Below are positions 23,217-36,900 of a stretch of DNA of 64,000 nt, in pieces; within the stretch, counting starts at the first letter, position 1; every line of letters starts with the position of its first letter. The translations under genes were made by a program, and so were the position numbers. The notes beneath the pieces were generated by a model. The model saw nothing but the letters and a program-made list of their open reading frames with translations. It had not been told where the DNA came from and searched no databases. Source of the DNA: Strongylocentrotus purpuratus (Eukaryota; Echinodermata; Echinoidea; Camarodonta; Strongylocentrotidae); NCBI RefSeq assembly GCF_000002235.5, contig NW_022145594.1, positions 16,184,501 to 16,248,500 on the forward strand, written 5' to 3'.

Positions 23217-26200
23217 ATGATGGCGATATGTGCAGAAGTTCTTGTGTTTCTAGCCGTTATTATCTCCAAATCTGGTGAGTTATATTCCATTTTAACTTGA
23301 GAAAAGTCGTTGGTACTTATCCCAGGCGGAGAATCAGGGAGATCTAACAACTCAAATATGTTAATGCATTAACGATTGTCATTTATTTAATCTCTTGATT
23401 TTACGATGAAATTAAATAGAAGAACATTATCAAATAACAACGCTTGTATAGCATTGCCTATCATTGGCAACAAAACCTGGACTCACAAAAGAATTTTACC
23501 CCAAAATATCTTTGTCGAATATTTCCTTTAACACTGATCGCTGTGTATGCCAAGCACGTATTGAAAACTAATCGGGTAGGTTAAATGACATATAGGTTAT
23601 ATTGGGTCATTTTCTTTTATCTTTAATAGGTTTAGTAGACGGTGTATTTGATTTGTGACGTAGGTACAGGGGCAGTATGGGAGGGCACGTCCGCGTCCAG
23701 TGGTTAGAAACAATCAAAAGGAAGACAAATTGATAAAAGAGAGAAAGTGATAAAGGGAGAAATGGTGAAGGACAAGAGAATAAGAAAAGTGGGGCATACC
23801 CCGCACCCTCCTCCTAATCAGTAAATTCGCAATTTATTTTTGAATACGTCCGATCCCCCCCCCCCCCAATCTCCCGCTAATTTCAATGCCCCTTTCAGTG
23901 GATGGAATTGTGTGACGTCACTATCTAAAGCATGCTATTAGCAATGTAATGGGTACATTTCTCTTGGTATTTCGTTTCATTTCACCCATATAGGATACCA
24001 TGCATTTGAAGTGTCTATTCGGACATTCAGTTATCTTCCGGTCATCGGGGAAGATTTCACACTGGTCTGCACCTTCACACCGGAAACCAGCAATCGGCGG
24101 CTAATTTGGACCAAGGGTAACAACATTGTGGTTGCCTCTCACTTTTGTGTGTCTTCTTTGGCTTGTACGGGGATTACCGTTTCTAACCGATCTAAGTTTA
24201 GCGTACTGGCAGACACTACCAGTGGAAATTTAACCTTTACAAAACTTGACAAAAATGATAACGACAATTACCAGTGCAAAGTAAGCAGTACGTATGGGGA
24301 TGAAAAACCAGGATCAACTAGCGTGCAAATGACACCATTGTCACCAGGTATATTATTAGTTATAATGAATTTTCACATCAATAATCCAGGATAACATATG
24401 GCTAATTAATTATATGTGAGTGTAATTTCGATTAAATTTTGAATTAAACGTCTCCTTTGCTATATTGTGTCATGTCAGTAACAATATATGAAGCTTTAAA
24501 ACAAATGAAACTATCAAATGTAAATTAAACAGGCAAGTGATTAGCATGATTCATACCAATTATATTATTGTTTAACGAAGTGTCCTGATAATATCGGGAA
24601 ATAATGAGAGTTTGCTAGTTGATGTCTTTTGGCGAGAGTACTACAATAATTTACTTGTAAAGCTTAATAACTTAAAAAGTGTGTCTACAAATTGCATCGA
24701 AAGGAACTATGTCAAAGAAACGTGATATTGCAATGCCTAATTTTAATATCGTAATATTAGAGACGTTGTTTACAGTAATTAACGAATCCATCAAAATAAA
24801 GAGCTCCACTGTCAAATAATAACTCAAAGTGACTTTCATCCATGGTGACTATTTTCCTCTTCTTTCGCCAGCCCCGCCCTTTGGGATCCGTATCACTGAT
24901 GAGAGATCAGTCGGTTATCACCACAACAACGTCAATATAATGGTAACTGCAGGAGAGCCGCACGACATCACATGCACAGCAGACGGGGCAAGGCCTCCTG
25001 CAGTACTGGAATGGCGTATACCAGATGATGTAAAGGTTGTTCTTCAAAATCAGTCTGACGTCGTACAAGGCAACAGCTATGTCTCTCGGAAGGAAGCTAC
25101 AATCACGCCCTCAACGAATGATCAAGGAAAGATTATCGGGTGCGTGGCATCACATCGAGAACTAAAAAGTAACCGTCAGAGTTCAGTTTACCTAAGTGTT
25201 CAAGGTAAGGAATACACATTCGAACGTAAAAGGCGTATTCATTTTCTCACATCCTGGTAGCGTAATCGTTTTAATCCCAGTTTACATCAGTGTCATTTAA
25301 GTGAGCAAACGAATTCCTGTTTTTTCCCCTCGATCAACTGCTCCACTCATATCTCAACTTGGAATATAACGGGGTGATATCAAATACTGAATCGTATATT
25401 TTGCTTAGGGTATTTTTGTAAAATCCACATTGATTAACTAATCGATGTTTCTGTAAGGTTAACTTGCAGAAACAGATTTGGTTAGAGCTTTTCTTGAGGA
25501 ATTATACATCTTGCCTTATTATGTGTTTTTGTATCGAGGTTCTACCAACCATCGTGCTGCTCTTAACAACTGAAGATAAACAAGAAACATTATATAGCGT
25601 TTATTACACAATTTGTAAACATAATTTCACGTTCACTCTCTCTTTCTCTCTCTCTCTCGTTTACATAGTTAAGCCGTCTAGTATATTTATTTTTGAAAGT
25701 GGAGATAACAAGGAACACGAATCTGGGGCAACAGTCATTTACGCTCAAGAAGGTTCATCAACTTCAATCACTTGTAAAAGTATTGGATCATTACCAGCTG
25801 TTGAACTATCAATGATCCTTCTTGTTGACAACAATAGTATTCCGGGTAACTCAAACCATTCACAGTATCGCAATGCTTTCGATGTTAATTTGTTCGACAC
25901 TGAAATTTCCATCGCAATACATCCAGAGAGAAAGCACCATGGAATATTCATTCAATGCTATGCATCTCTGAACGGACACTTTATCCATGTACTATTAGCC
26001 AAGTTGATCGTTTACGGTGAGTTTAGAGTCTTCAAAATATCGTCATTTGATCTTCCTTTTAATATCCCTGGTGAGAAAATGCATTGTTATTATGGATGTG
26101 ATTCACTGTAAGGCCTTATCTTCGCTACGAACATAAAGACAGTTGTTGTATGTATGCCTCGTTATCTGCCCAGTTTAAAGTAACCATTACCATTGTTAAG

Positions 26201-27834
26201 TTATCGTCACACATGACGGGGAGGAAACGTGGCCGTTTATCACTCGCCTTTTATCTAAATATTACGTCTGAGAGCTCATAATTCTTTTCCCCAAATGACA
26301 ATTTGAATCATTAAGGCTTAACCCATAACCATATTTCATTTCGTTGTAAAGGCCCACCAGATAATGTTACAATGACAACCCCCAATGGTCTAAGTGATGG
26401 AATAGAAACCACCGTGGGCTGCAGAGCTGTGAATGGATACCCTGCTCCGCTCATCCATTGGTACATCGGGTCAAGAGATGTGACACACGATTCGTCCTTT
26501 AAGACTTCAATGAATGAAGTTGGTCGGTATGACGCTGAAAGCACCCTTAACATCATACCAAAGAGGTATGATCATGGAAAACCTCTTCTCTGCCAGGCAG
26601 TTCAACCTACATCACCATCCGTGCAGGAAGTTCAACGTACGACACCCTCAATGTGGTCAGTGAATGATAGCATTATTCTGAACATATCATGTGAGTATTC
26701 ATTTTCAGTAAAACTTTAGTTTGGACATTACCATGAAGAATCTCAAAAAAAAAATGCGTTAGAAATTGATCTGTCTACGCGTTCACGGACTATCTCAAGA
26801 GTCTTCGTCTGCTTTCGCATTTATTTCATTTAAATTCTGCACTTTTTTATTGTTTCTACTTGTAGGTAAATTTCTGGAAAAATGCTTTACACGTTCCATG
26901 TAAGTTGCCTGTTTTCCATCTGACACAGAATGCATATGGATGAAGACAAGTCAAAGTAATAGACTATAATAGAATATCTGATCTTTTTGTCCTGCATGCA
27001 TTGAAAAGTTTATTTTAGTCCTACCCCCCATAAACCTTAATTCACCTCCCCAGTCCTATCCTCATCCTTTCCTCTCGTTGTATTTTATATCACCTCCACT
27101 CAAATTTAATTTCCAACATTATTTTGTAACCTAGATGACCCAGTTGTGTCCGTTTCTTCTCGACGGCTATCAACAAATAAAGTGCGTACTGGGTTCGTAT
27201 TGACGTGTACCTCAGACGCCAATCCTCCTGCTTTTATCTTCCAATGGTTCTGTAACGGCAAGGAGTTGTCTGACGACTACCATAACATAACACTATCCGA
27301 GACTATACAAGAAGGTGAAACGCTGACTTCTAGTGAAATGGCGATTCGAAACCCCCAGTCCGAAGATCCATGTGATTGCAAATGCGTAGTAGTGTCAAGA
27401 TATGGTACCGGTCGTGCTGTCTTTAACTACACGTTTTCTCGTAAGTAGAAATGTGTTTCTCATAGTTTCTTTAGGTTCACGTGTCTTGTCCGTTTGATAC
27501 TCCATATTCATTTAACTTAATGGAGCTTGCTTTCAAATATACACATTAAACTTATATCAATTAAACCATCTTATACTTATCAATAATAAGTCAAGTTATT
27601 AAATTGAAGAAACCTTTTACCATACACATGTGTTTGTTACAATTTACCACTCATTAACCTTAACATGTAGTTATTCCCGATTCACCTTCTTGGTTCATCG
27701 TCGACCAAAACCGAACGACATATTCAGCTCATTGCGGTGCCTGGCAATTAAGCTTCAACATAAGGTTACGACACAATTGGTACTATCGAAATGTCAAGGT
27801 AAAACGCTACAATATTTCATTAATTGACTTATAA
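23217..27834 (+). CDS. B2: secreted Ig-superfamily protein, signal peptide + 5 Ig + half FN3 (y subtype)
   Basis: Exons: 23217-23274, 23994-24347, 24872-25204, 25669-26016, 26352-26690, 27135-27440, 27671-27834, an intact 633-codon frame. Exon 1 is a signal peptide (VLVFLAVIISKS). Ig1 belongs with B5 (SGNLT, STYGDEKPGS) and has the extra Cys pair CVSSLAC. The Ig4 exon is 30 bp longer than in B1, B4 and B5 because a ten-residue element (QPTSPSVQEV-like) is repeated before its end; B3 shares this. Ig5 carries the second Cys pair (WFCNG, DPCDCKC). The terminal exon reads through FN3 strands A to C (NVKVKRYNIS) to TAA. A donor-like AAG|GTAAAA at 27798-27799 could instead end this exon in phase 0. 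Confidence 0.76.
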
Positions 27835-27884
27835 TATCAATTAATCTTGTCCTGCCAAAAGTGCCAATTAAATTATGTTTTTAA

Positions 27885-28116
27885 AACCCCTTTTCATTCA
27901 TAAATGGCCATCCCCACTTATGTTCTTCAGAGAAATGAATTGCTTTCGTTTTCGTAGCGCAAGAAAAAAAAGTAAGCCACTTATCTCTGTGCCTATTCAT
28001 TCCGCCAATGAAAACCAACATCGCTTCCTCCTCACTTTTTCTCGGCAGATATTCTGGTTTATGACACAACGTCCCCAGTTTGAATTCACAGGGAGAGACA
28101 ATCCGTTGATGACAAC
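27885..28116 (+). promoter_or_regulatory. A3 leader with 5'-UTR splice acceptor
   Basis: The conserved A leader is only 282 bp long from the B2 stop to the A3 start. It contains CGTAGCGCAAG near 27960 and the acceptor TTTTTCTCGGCAG ending at 28047, 70 bp before the ATG. I see no AATAAA between B2 and A3. Confidence 0.45.
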
Positions 28117-31100
28117 ATGAATGATTTTTTTCGAACATTTATCTTTGTTCCCTTCATCGTATCTCAAACTTATGAGACAAGCGTGTCTACTCGTATTTGG
28201 AACCCAGAAGTCCTCCCAGTCTTTGGAGAGAATATCACACTCGCGTGTATTTACACGCCACCATCCATGTCTCGGCTACTGTCTTGGCGAAATGTGGACG
28301 GCATTTTACTGGCTACCGATAGATGTAAAGGAGTGGGATACAGTAACGAGCAAAATGTTCCAGATGTATCTAAGTACAGCTTGAGGGCAGATTCTTCCAG
28401 CGGTAACCTAACTATTAGGGATTTAACAGTGGATGACAGCGGCATATACCAGTGCTTAGTAGGGACCTTTTCTGATGCAGCTTCCGATGGGATTGAACTT
28501 AAAGTGATGTTATCAGGTAACATGTTTCCGTTGCATCATATTATTCTCGAATTTCGAAATATACAACGTTCAATTTATTGTGGTCTAATGATAATAGGGT
28601 TCGATTGTTTCACTGCACTAAAGGAGACATATTTCAATATAATAAGTCTTATTTCATTTGTGACTGATAATCATGCCACTGCAGTCACCGCAATTTTACA
28701 ATCATTATAACGGGTCAAGTGTGGTACATTTCTGTCTCAGATGTCATAGTTTTGGGGAGAAATCTCGCTTGATAATTTGTATTCTAAGCATGAAAATTGT
28801 ATACATGTTGTCTCACTCCCAGCCGAACCTACATTGCTATCCATCACTGACGGCCGGACTGAAAATGGATACAAGTATGGAGAATCAGTGAGCATCACAT
28901 ATGGGCGAACCCACAACCTAACATGTTCAGTCCAAGACGCTAGACCACCTGCGGAACTGGAGTGGCACGTTCCCGAAGAAGTAGAGGTTCGACTGGAAGA
29001 TCAGTATAACGTTGTTCATGGTGACGCTTACACCTCTCGAAGAGTTGTTTCCGTAACTCCATCTAGGGACGATGATGGCAAGATTTTCCGTTGTATGGCT
29101 TCACATCGGGAGCTGGATAATAAGCTTCAATCAACCATCCGTCTAGATGTTCAAGGTGATTATTGGTATCTTTGCGTTCGAATAGTATTGTTTAGTGAAA
29201 AGACATCTGAACCTATGATATTCTAATTCTGAATATTAAACACATTATATTCTTAAAATTCAGAATTACTCACATTGCTTTGACGAATCTCACCTCTAAA
29301 TATCTTGATACCAGACGCACGTACCTGTAATGACTGCTGGTATAGCATAATTCGATGATTATTACACTACTATATTTCAAAACGAGTCTCCTCATCTCTC
29401 CATATTAAATAAAAACATGATTCAATTTTGTCTACATGCCAATTGTTGTTGTATTTAGTCTCGCCAACAAACCTGCGGCTCACCACCTCTGACCCCATGA
29501 CTATCGACGAAGCAGGAACAACAAGTGTCATTGTCTTTGAAGACTCGGCAACATCATTTACATGTAAGAGTACAGGTTCTCGCCCTAAGGCTATCATATC
29601 ATGGATCATTGGTTCGGACGACGACCTGGGTAGCACGGCCTCTATGTCAACCATGAATCAGGCTGACCAAGGTTTACGTGACACAAAGTCCACTCTGCAG
29701 TTAATCCCAAAGAGGAGGCATCACACTCAACTTCTCCGATGTGTGGCCTGGGCTGGTATAAACCAGAATCAAACAGAAGTGAGGGTTATCGTATATGGTG
29801 AGTATTCGTACTTAGTTTTTACGATACCTCATCGTCTTGATTCAAAACAGAAGGCCGAATGCGGTCTGGGACATACTGCTACACACTTGGACATTGATAT
29901 ATACAAGATGCATATTTTAACATTTTGAATAAATGGGTGTACTCCTACCATGGTTTGACTATTCGGCAGCAAAATATTTAAATAATTAAAAATCACAAAT
30001 TAGGACATTCTTTCGTAACAAACCCTTCGTATGGCTAAAGAAAAACTAAAAAATATAGACATGAACATAATTTATTATGTCAGAGTATGCGTTACCTGTG
30101 ATACATAGGCTGTTGCTGCTCATAAAATCGGGAGAACCAATTTTTTGTATCGGTATATATTGTTAATATTTGACACTGGAACTTGAAATCTAAAAATATA
30201 TTGACATACGAAATACACTTACATTTACAAGGACCACCGGATCCTCCTTATCTAAATGGAACAGAAAGATTGCAGGATGGAGTGTTATCTAATGTGACCT
30301 GCACATCAAATATCTACCCAGCACCGACGTTCCAATGGTACCTTGGATCAAAGAACATCACCAAGGATTCTAACACACAGTCTTTGAGGAATAGACATCA
30401 ACGAATGGAAGCCATAGGTGTTCTTAATTTCACACCGACATTACACGATCATGGGAAACTCCTTGTATGTCAGGTTTTTCAACGAACTGCTCAATCAGTG
30501 AAGTCTTCGAGAATCACTGCTGTTCTTAATGTTCTCTGTAAGTCTCCTTTACTTAATGTCTTCCCGAAAATTCATAGTGCACATCTGATTCTGAGGTACT
30601 ATTTCTTCTGTATTTCTTCTTCTCCAAAAGTTAACTGGATCATTAACAGTAGCTAACAATTGTATATTCCCTTTAAAAAACATGAACTCTTGTCCATAAA
30701 TCTTTGTGTAACACTTCAGAGTAAAGTATTGAAATCATTGCTTACATGTAGATTTTGTGTGTCATTTGGAACCACCAACATGACGTTTCATTACGTTGGT
30801 GAGGGCTACGAGAAATTTTGTTCATTTTTTCCTTTTCTGTCATTCTTTTATCAAACCTTGGAAAGCCTTCGCATTTGCCTTTCTTTTTTTTTCTATAATC
30901 ATTCTAATTCATTTACTTTTCCTTCTGAATCCAGATCCTCCCGTAATTGAAAGCTTCTTTGTTCGTCGGATACCAATTGGCCAGCGAGGCGTTAATGCCA
31001 TCTTTACCTGCACATCCAATGGAAGACCCCCTGTTTCTATAGCCTGGCTCTGCAATGACACGAAAGTTAACAACGGCAGCCGCCATCAGATTCACCACAG

Positions 31101-31278
31101 TCTTGTACAGGAATATACCTCGATGTCGAGTTTTTTGATTATTTCTCACATTTCGGCAGAAGACAATGGCAACTATACATGTTTGACCAAGACAAGGCTT
31201 GGTAACGACAGCGCAACTTTAACATTTTCATATTCTGGTAATTTGTTCACTATCAGACCAAGGTGCATATATGTATAA
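28117..31278 (+). CDS. A3: secreted Ig-superfamily protein, 5 Ig; FN3 exon decayed
   Basis: Exons: 28117-28516, 28823-29155, 29459-29797, 30232-30537, then 30935-31237. All have good splice sites and symmetric phase 1. The alpha-type Ig1 has lost the second Cys of the extra pair (CKGVGY instead of C-x4-C). The Ig4 exon is one codon short (SNIYPAP against SNNGYPAP). The FN3 exon survives only as a relic at about 31430-31555. Its CAG acceptor and first codons are replaced, and a 3-bp deletion removes one Ser. Without it, reading from Ig5 into the intron stops at 31276-31278, giving 573 residues. The exon 5 donor remains, so splicing to something further downstream is possible. Confidence 0.7.
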
Positions 31279-33600
31279 GGATCAACTATATTATTGAACA
31301 GATAATTACGAAACTTCCAACAATTATCCCGTGAACATTGATGATAATGATGACGTTGGGTTTAGGGTGAGGATTAGGGTTACGTTTAACGTTTGTGTTT
31401 AAGATTCGTGTTCCTTGTTATCTCCGTTTCGGGTCTACCTCATTGGTTCATCGTCGATCAAAACCAGACGACATCTACTCTCTTCGTTGCTTGGCAACCT
31501 GGTATCGCTGATGGGTGCCAGCGGCATTTCACCTGCAATACTTTATAAAGGATACCGAAATGTATTACGAGGCTTTTTGTATTGGTCATTTTTTAATGAG
31601 TACACTATGGTGCTCATTTGAAGGAACAACGTGTAGATGTGAGTGTCCTTTGGAGATAGTTGTTTGTATGGACGTTTACAATGTCGGTAACACTAAAAAG
31701 ATTAATGTTGCCCTCAAGATGTTATTTCATATCTTTATCCTACAAACTATTTACCCATCATCAATTGAGAAGTGATTGTAGACCTCTTAGCTGATTTCAA
31801 AAGATACATCTCTGATAATGCCATGACATACTTTGTATTTCTAGCAAATATATTTCATTAATGGACAGTATGTATGATAATACTTTGAATTCACAGATAA
31901 ATGAAAATAAGTTGAGAATACGAACCTAGGTTTGACATGGTTCCTAAATACTGATGCAAACATTGTTGATTTTTGTTTCGTCCTATGAATCTATTCATTT
32001 GTATGGTAATCTGTGCTGTTATTATTTAGTCCTGTCTACAGACCTTTGTTATATGAATATACTTCACTTGAATGCGATTTCTTTCTCTTTGTAACACATT
32101 TTCTGTGCAGTGAAAATTGTACAGTCACTTTAAGTTGTTCTTCAGTAGGTAGTAGGTTCACGAACCTTTGAGAAAATGAAATAGATCATGTCTTGCAAAA
32201 TATGCGACTGTTGGGCTGTGTCGAAATGTGATTTCTCAGATTGTTAACACTACATACTTCGATAGTGCTTTGACCCCCTCCCCCTTCCAATATGCGCGGA
32301 AGTTTTTTTGTAATACTCTGTAATTACATGATAGAAACTGTGCCAATGAAAATCATTTTTCATTATCCACCTGTATACAAATTACGAATGTAACATATAC
32401 TTTCGCATATATCAGTGTCCTTGTCTAGATAACCGATTCATCACGCGTTTGCCTTGTGTTTACAAATGTTGCATTGTGCAGATTTATGTTTTGATTTCAT
32501 GTAAATATACTCGAAAAGAAGCATGCGCATATCCTTTGGTAATCATGATACGTTCTCGTAATGACACGTTGTATTGAATGTACACGAATAAAATAATGTA
32601 TATTCAATTATACTGTTATTCTCCTTATACACCAAACTATTGGAAATGATTATGTAGATATAACTGACTGGGATAACTTGGTATCATTGATTATTCAGCG
32701 TCAAATCCTTTACCACAGATGGTAGTATTGAGCATTGGCCTTGGTGACAAGTGTTTTCATTATTCAACATTAAATTGCTTATGATGTGCGTATTTTATGT
32801 CAGCGGGGCCTTCCAATTGGAAATAATAATTTTTTTTTTTTTTGGTGGATATGATGTCTCGAAGAAAAAAAAATCAAAATAAAAGTATCGTAAAGAACAA
32901 TATGTATGTATTCAGTTTTTTACAAGTGAATATTGGGGAAAATGTATACGCATATACATTAAAAGATAAATTAATGAATACAGCTCGCCCTGAACGAAAC
33001 AGCATACTCTGTCGTTTGGATGTGGACATGGTTGGTCACTCATTAATTGATTGTATAATATCCTGCATCAAAAATGTACTTATTTTTGTTTTTATAGATT
33101 GAGAGCTCCTCACGATCACGTGACCAGAAATATTTCAATAATTGTTAAGGCTTCTCTGGAAAAAATACTAATTGGGATTTGAAAATTCAGCGATTTCAAA
33201 TGCCTCCAGCGGTCAACTCCCGCAATGTCAAGGCATTTACGCCATGCAATCTACGCTGCACTACTTCCGTACCTGTAAAGCCCCAGCTTTATTTATGTCA
33301 TTTCCTTTAAATTTGCATGCATAAGCCAAATGAGTTAGGGGAGAGAATTTTTTTATTAGCGCTCCATTTTTTCCAAAACAAAAGCGGAAGAGGTTTAGAC
33401 ATTTCGCAATGATCGAGAATTTAAAAATGATCGCAAATAGTCACGAGTGGTGACAGTTTGGTTACAGAATCTGATTATAGAATGCCAGTTTCTCCGTCTT
33501 TCATTTAGGGTGGGCAGTCCCAATCCTTAGATTATTATAAAAGTTTTAGTATCATGCGCAGCACATATTGGTTGCTACAATTAATACATTAAAATCATTT
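31279..33600. other. A3-B3 spacer with relic FN3 exon
   Basis: The left part holds the decayed FN3 exon of A3 (31430-31555). Two shared spacer blocks follow (32960-33065 and 33295-33520). The third block and the GA tract found before B1, B2 and B4 are missing. I see no gene in the rest. Confidence 0.5.
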
Positions 33601-33928
33601 GGAAAACTCCTACGATGGATGTTCTTTTGTCACAGTGGCTGAAGAGAAAGAGCGCCCCTCTTGTTTAAACATTGACAACATACATACTGTCATGTTACGT
33701 CGATGGTTTGGTAAATATTGTGAAACTGAAACGGTGTCAAAAGGACATACACATATTTGTTTTATTTCTAACGTTACAGATCACCGATTCCTTCAAAGTA
33801 TGGACTATTCGTTAAAAGGCGACAACTGTTCACGTACTGTCTCCTTGAGTTAACAGAACATCGACCGTGTGTGTTATAAGCTCGTCAAAAAACTTCTCCG
33901 AATGACAAGATTCAACAATTGAAAAAGG
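33600..33928 (+). promoter_or_regulatory. B3 promoter block, TATA box degenerate
   Basis: GAAAGAGCGCCC (near 33645) and TAAGCTCGTC (near 33878) are kept. The TATA position reads AACGTTACAGATCA (33770-33783), so the box is not recognisable. Expression of B3 may differ from its sisters. Confidence 0.45.
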
Positions 33929-36900
33929 ATGTTGACTTGTGCAAATTTCCTTCTTTGTCTTGCCGTTATCATCTCCAAATCTGGTAAGTTTTATTTCATG
34001 TTAACTTCATAAAAGTCGTTCGCACTTAGCCCAGGTGGAGACTTTGGGAGAGGTAACCATGTAATGAAATAGATATACCAACCAGTGGTCGTTGGAATCA
34101 TGTTCTCAACACATTTACGAAAATTATCGAAGCACTACGATTGTATAAATATAAAGACAGATCACTGGCAAGTAACCTGGTCGTAAATATGAAGTATCAA
34201 AAGACCTGTACCAACTCCCTTCCATGTGGAACTTCTCAATTAGGCGTTGATTTTCAAAAGTTAAATACTCTACTGAGAACATTTGGGTATTGTTTTTCAT
34301 CGTTAGTGTGTTTAGCAGAGTATGTTTTTGATCAGTGGCGTAGATATAGGAGGCGGCACGGAAGGGCACGCCACAATCCAGCGGTGAAAGCAGAAGAAAT
34401 AAATAATTAATATAGAGAAACAGAAAGGAAAAAAAGGGAAAAGGACGGGACAAGAAAACTCCCCAGACATCCATTGCAACTCCCTCCTGATCAGTTGGAT
34501 TTTAAATTCGCATTTAATTTTCCGAGAAAGACTTGTACCACAACCCCCCCCCCCCCCCCTCCACCCCCCCCCCCCACCCCCTTCCCTCCCTCCCGAATGT
34601 TCCAGTTCTCCTTCAGTGGTTTGTGTTACTCGATGTATGCGATTAGCAATACGTTTAGTTTCTTTCCCTTGAATTTAGTTTGATTTCACCCATGCAGGAA
34701 ACCATGCATTTGAAGTGTCGATCAAGACAGACAATTCGCTACCAGTAATCGGGGAAGATTTTACAATGGTCTGCACCTTCCAGCCACAAACCATGGGTCG
34801 GAGGGTCATGTGGGAAAGGAGTAGTCGTCCTGAAACACTGGCCACTCAGGACTGCTGGGAAAATAATTCGTGTGTGCTTACTGTTCTAGACGAATGGAAA
34901 TTCAGCTTGTTAGCAGACTATTACAGTGTAAATCTTACAATAAAAAAAATTGAAAGAAGTGATGGCGACAATTACAAATGCACAGTAACAAACGAACTGG
35001 TATCTGAGACAGCAAATCAGGAATCCGCTAATTTGCAAGTGACGCCATTGTTACCGGGTATATTATTTTACATAACTAACTTAGCAAGTTAATTCCTTAT
35101 CATTTATATGAGATTATATTGTTATCTTCTTGTACAAAAAAAATTACTATGGAAAGGTATAAGAAAAAAGATGGTCTTTTATTATTATATTTTACACAAA
35201 AAAGGCGCGTAATTAACTTAAAATTGTATAGGAAGGATTCGATAAAACCGTCAATGATTTGGTTTAACAAAATGTTGATGAATCGCAAGTTCGTATAGTA
35301 AAGGGAAATATAATAAATCAATTAATGATGTACAATGAAAGTTGTTTCTATGTATTCGGCAACAAACTATAGTACACGATAACACATAAATATTACTTGT
35401 AAAATGAGTAAATAGTGATTACATCTCAATGAATTAGACTATCAGTTTTGAGCAAGTACTATTGGGATGGTGGCTTTAATATTACATATTTCCTCTTATG
35501 TCGCAAGTTGCGCCCTATTGGCTCGGGATTTCAGATGTGGGATCGAGCCGTTATTACCATAACGATGCCAATCTAACGATAACTGCTGGAGAGCCGTATG
35601 GCATCACATGTGCAGTATCCGGGGCAAGGCCTCCTGCAGTACTGGAATGGCGTATACCAGATGATGTAACCGTTGTCCTTCAAAATCAGTCTGATATTGT
35701 AAGGGGCTACAGCTATGTCTCTCAGATGGCTGCTACAATCACACCCTCTAGGAACGACCAAAGAAAGAGGCTCCGCTGTGAGGCATCACATCCACAACTA
35801 CGAAACAATCTTCAACGCTCAGTTCACCTGAATGTTCAAGGTAAGTAAACGTGTTCAATAGAGAACATAATATCTTCGTTATTATGTGGTGCCGATGTCA
35901 TTGAAGCTGACTCCTTGTTTGGCTTTTACTCTACTGCTGTACTCAGATCACAAAAAAATGAACAGTTTATGGGGTATAATCTCAATGAATAATTATGAAT
36001 GCTTATTTAAGATATTTATGTTTTCTCTTAAAGTATTTTCTTTGCATCTATGTGTACAAACGTACAAAGAAAATATATGATTTCTTTCAAAAACATTATC
36101 TAGTGGTTCTTACATAATTTTGTACATGTTTTATGATTTTCTCTCTCTTTCACTAAGTTCTTCCCTCTAGAATGTTGCTTTTTCCATCTGGAGAAAGCGA
36201 AGAATACGGACAAGTAACAGCCATTTACGTTCAAGAAGATTCATTGACTTCAATCACTTGTAGAATTATTGGATCACTACCAGCAGCTGAGCTATCATGG
36301 AGACTCAACAACAACAAAAGTCTTCCCAGTAACATAAGTCTGTCAACGTATCGCAATGCTTTAAATGGAGATTTGTTTGACACCGAAAGTACCATCAAGA
36401 TAAATCCAGTAAGGAAACATCACGGAATGTACCTTTGGTGCTATGCATCTCTAGGGGACTTTACTGATCGACGGTTAACTAGATTGATGCTTTATGGTGA
36501 GTTTAGGTTCTGCAATATGTCGTTAGTCAATCTTGGTTGAACTTGTTGTGAATTCTTTTGAATTGAAAGACACATTCATCACTCAACATTAAAAAGACGT
36601 AAAGACTGTAATATATTTACCAATATCTACCCAAATAAACAAAATGTTCACTATAGTTCATAAATTGGCGTGTCCTGGGACTAGGAGGGGAAGAATGAAT
36701 GTTTGTGACCACGACCATCATACCTCTCCTCCTCGTTGTATAACTAAATATTACATCTAAGAGCTTCTATATTTTACCAAAAGAACAACCTGACACATTA
36801 AAGCTTTTCTCATATCCATGTATTTTATTTTATCTAAAGGCCTACCGGATTATGTTAACATTGATATCCCTGAGGTTCTACACGACGATATAGAAACCAT

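Noticed and set aside
33599..33853. 84-codon frame upstream of B3 as a gene
   Set aside because: The aligned DNA before B4 and B5 does not keep the frame, and the region corresponds to the promoter block of B1 and B2.
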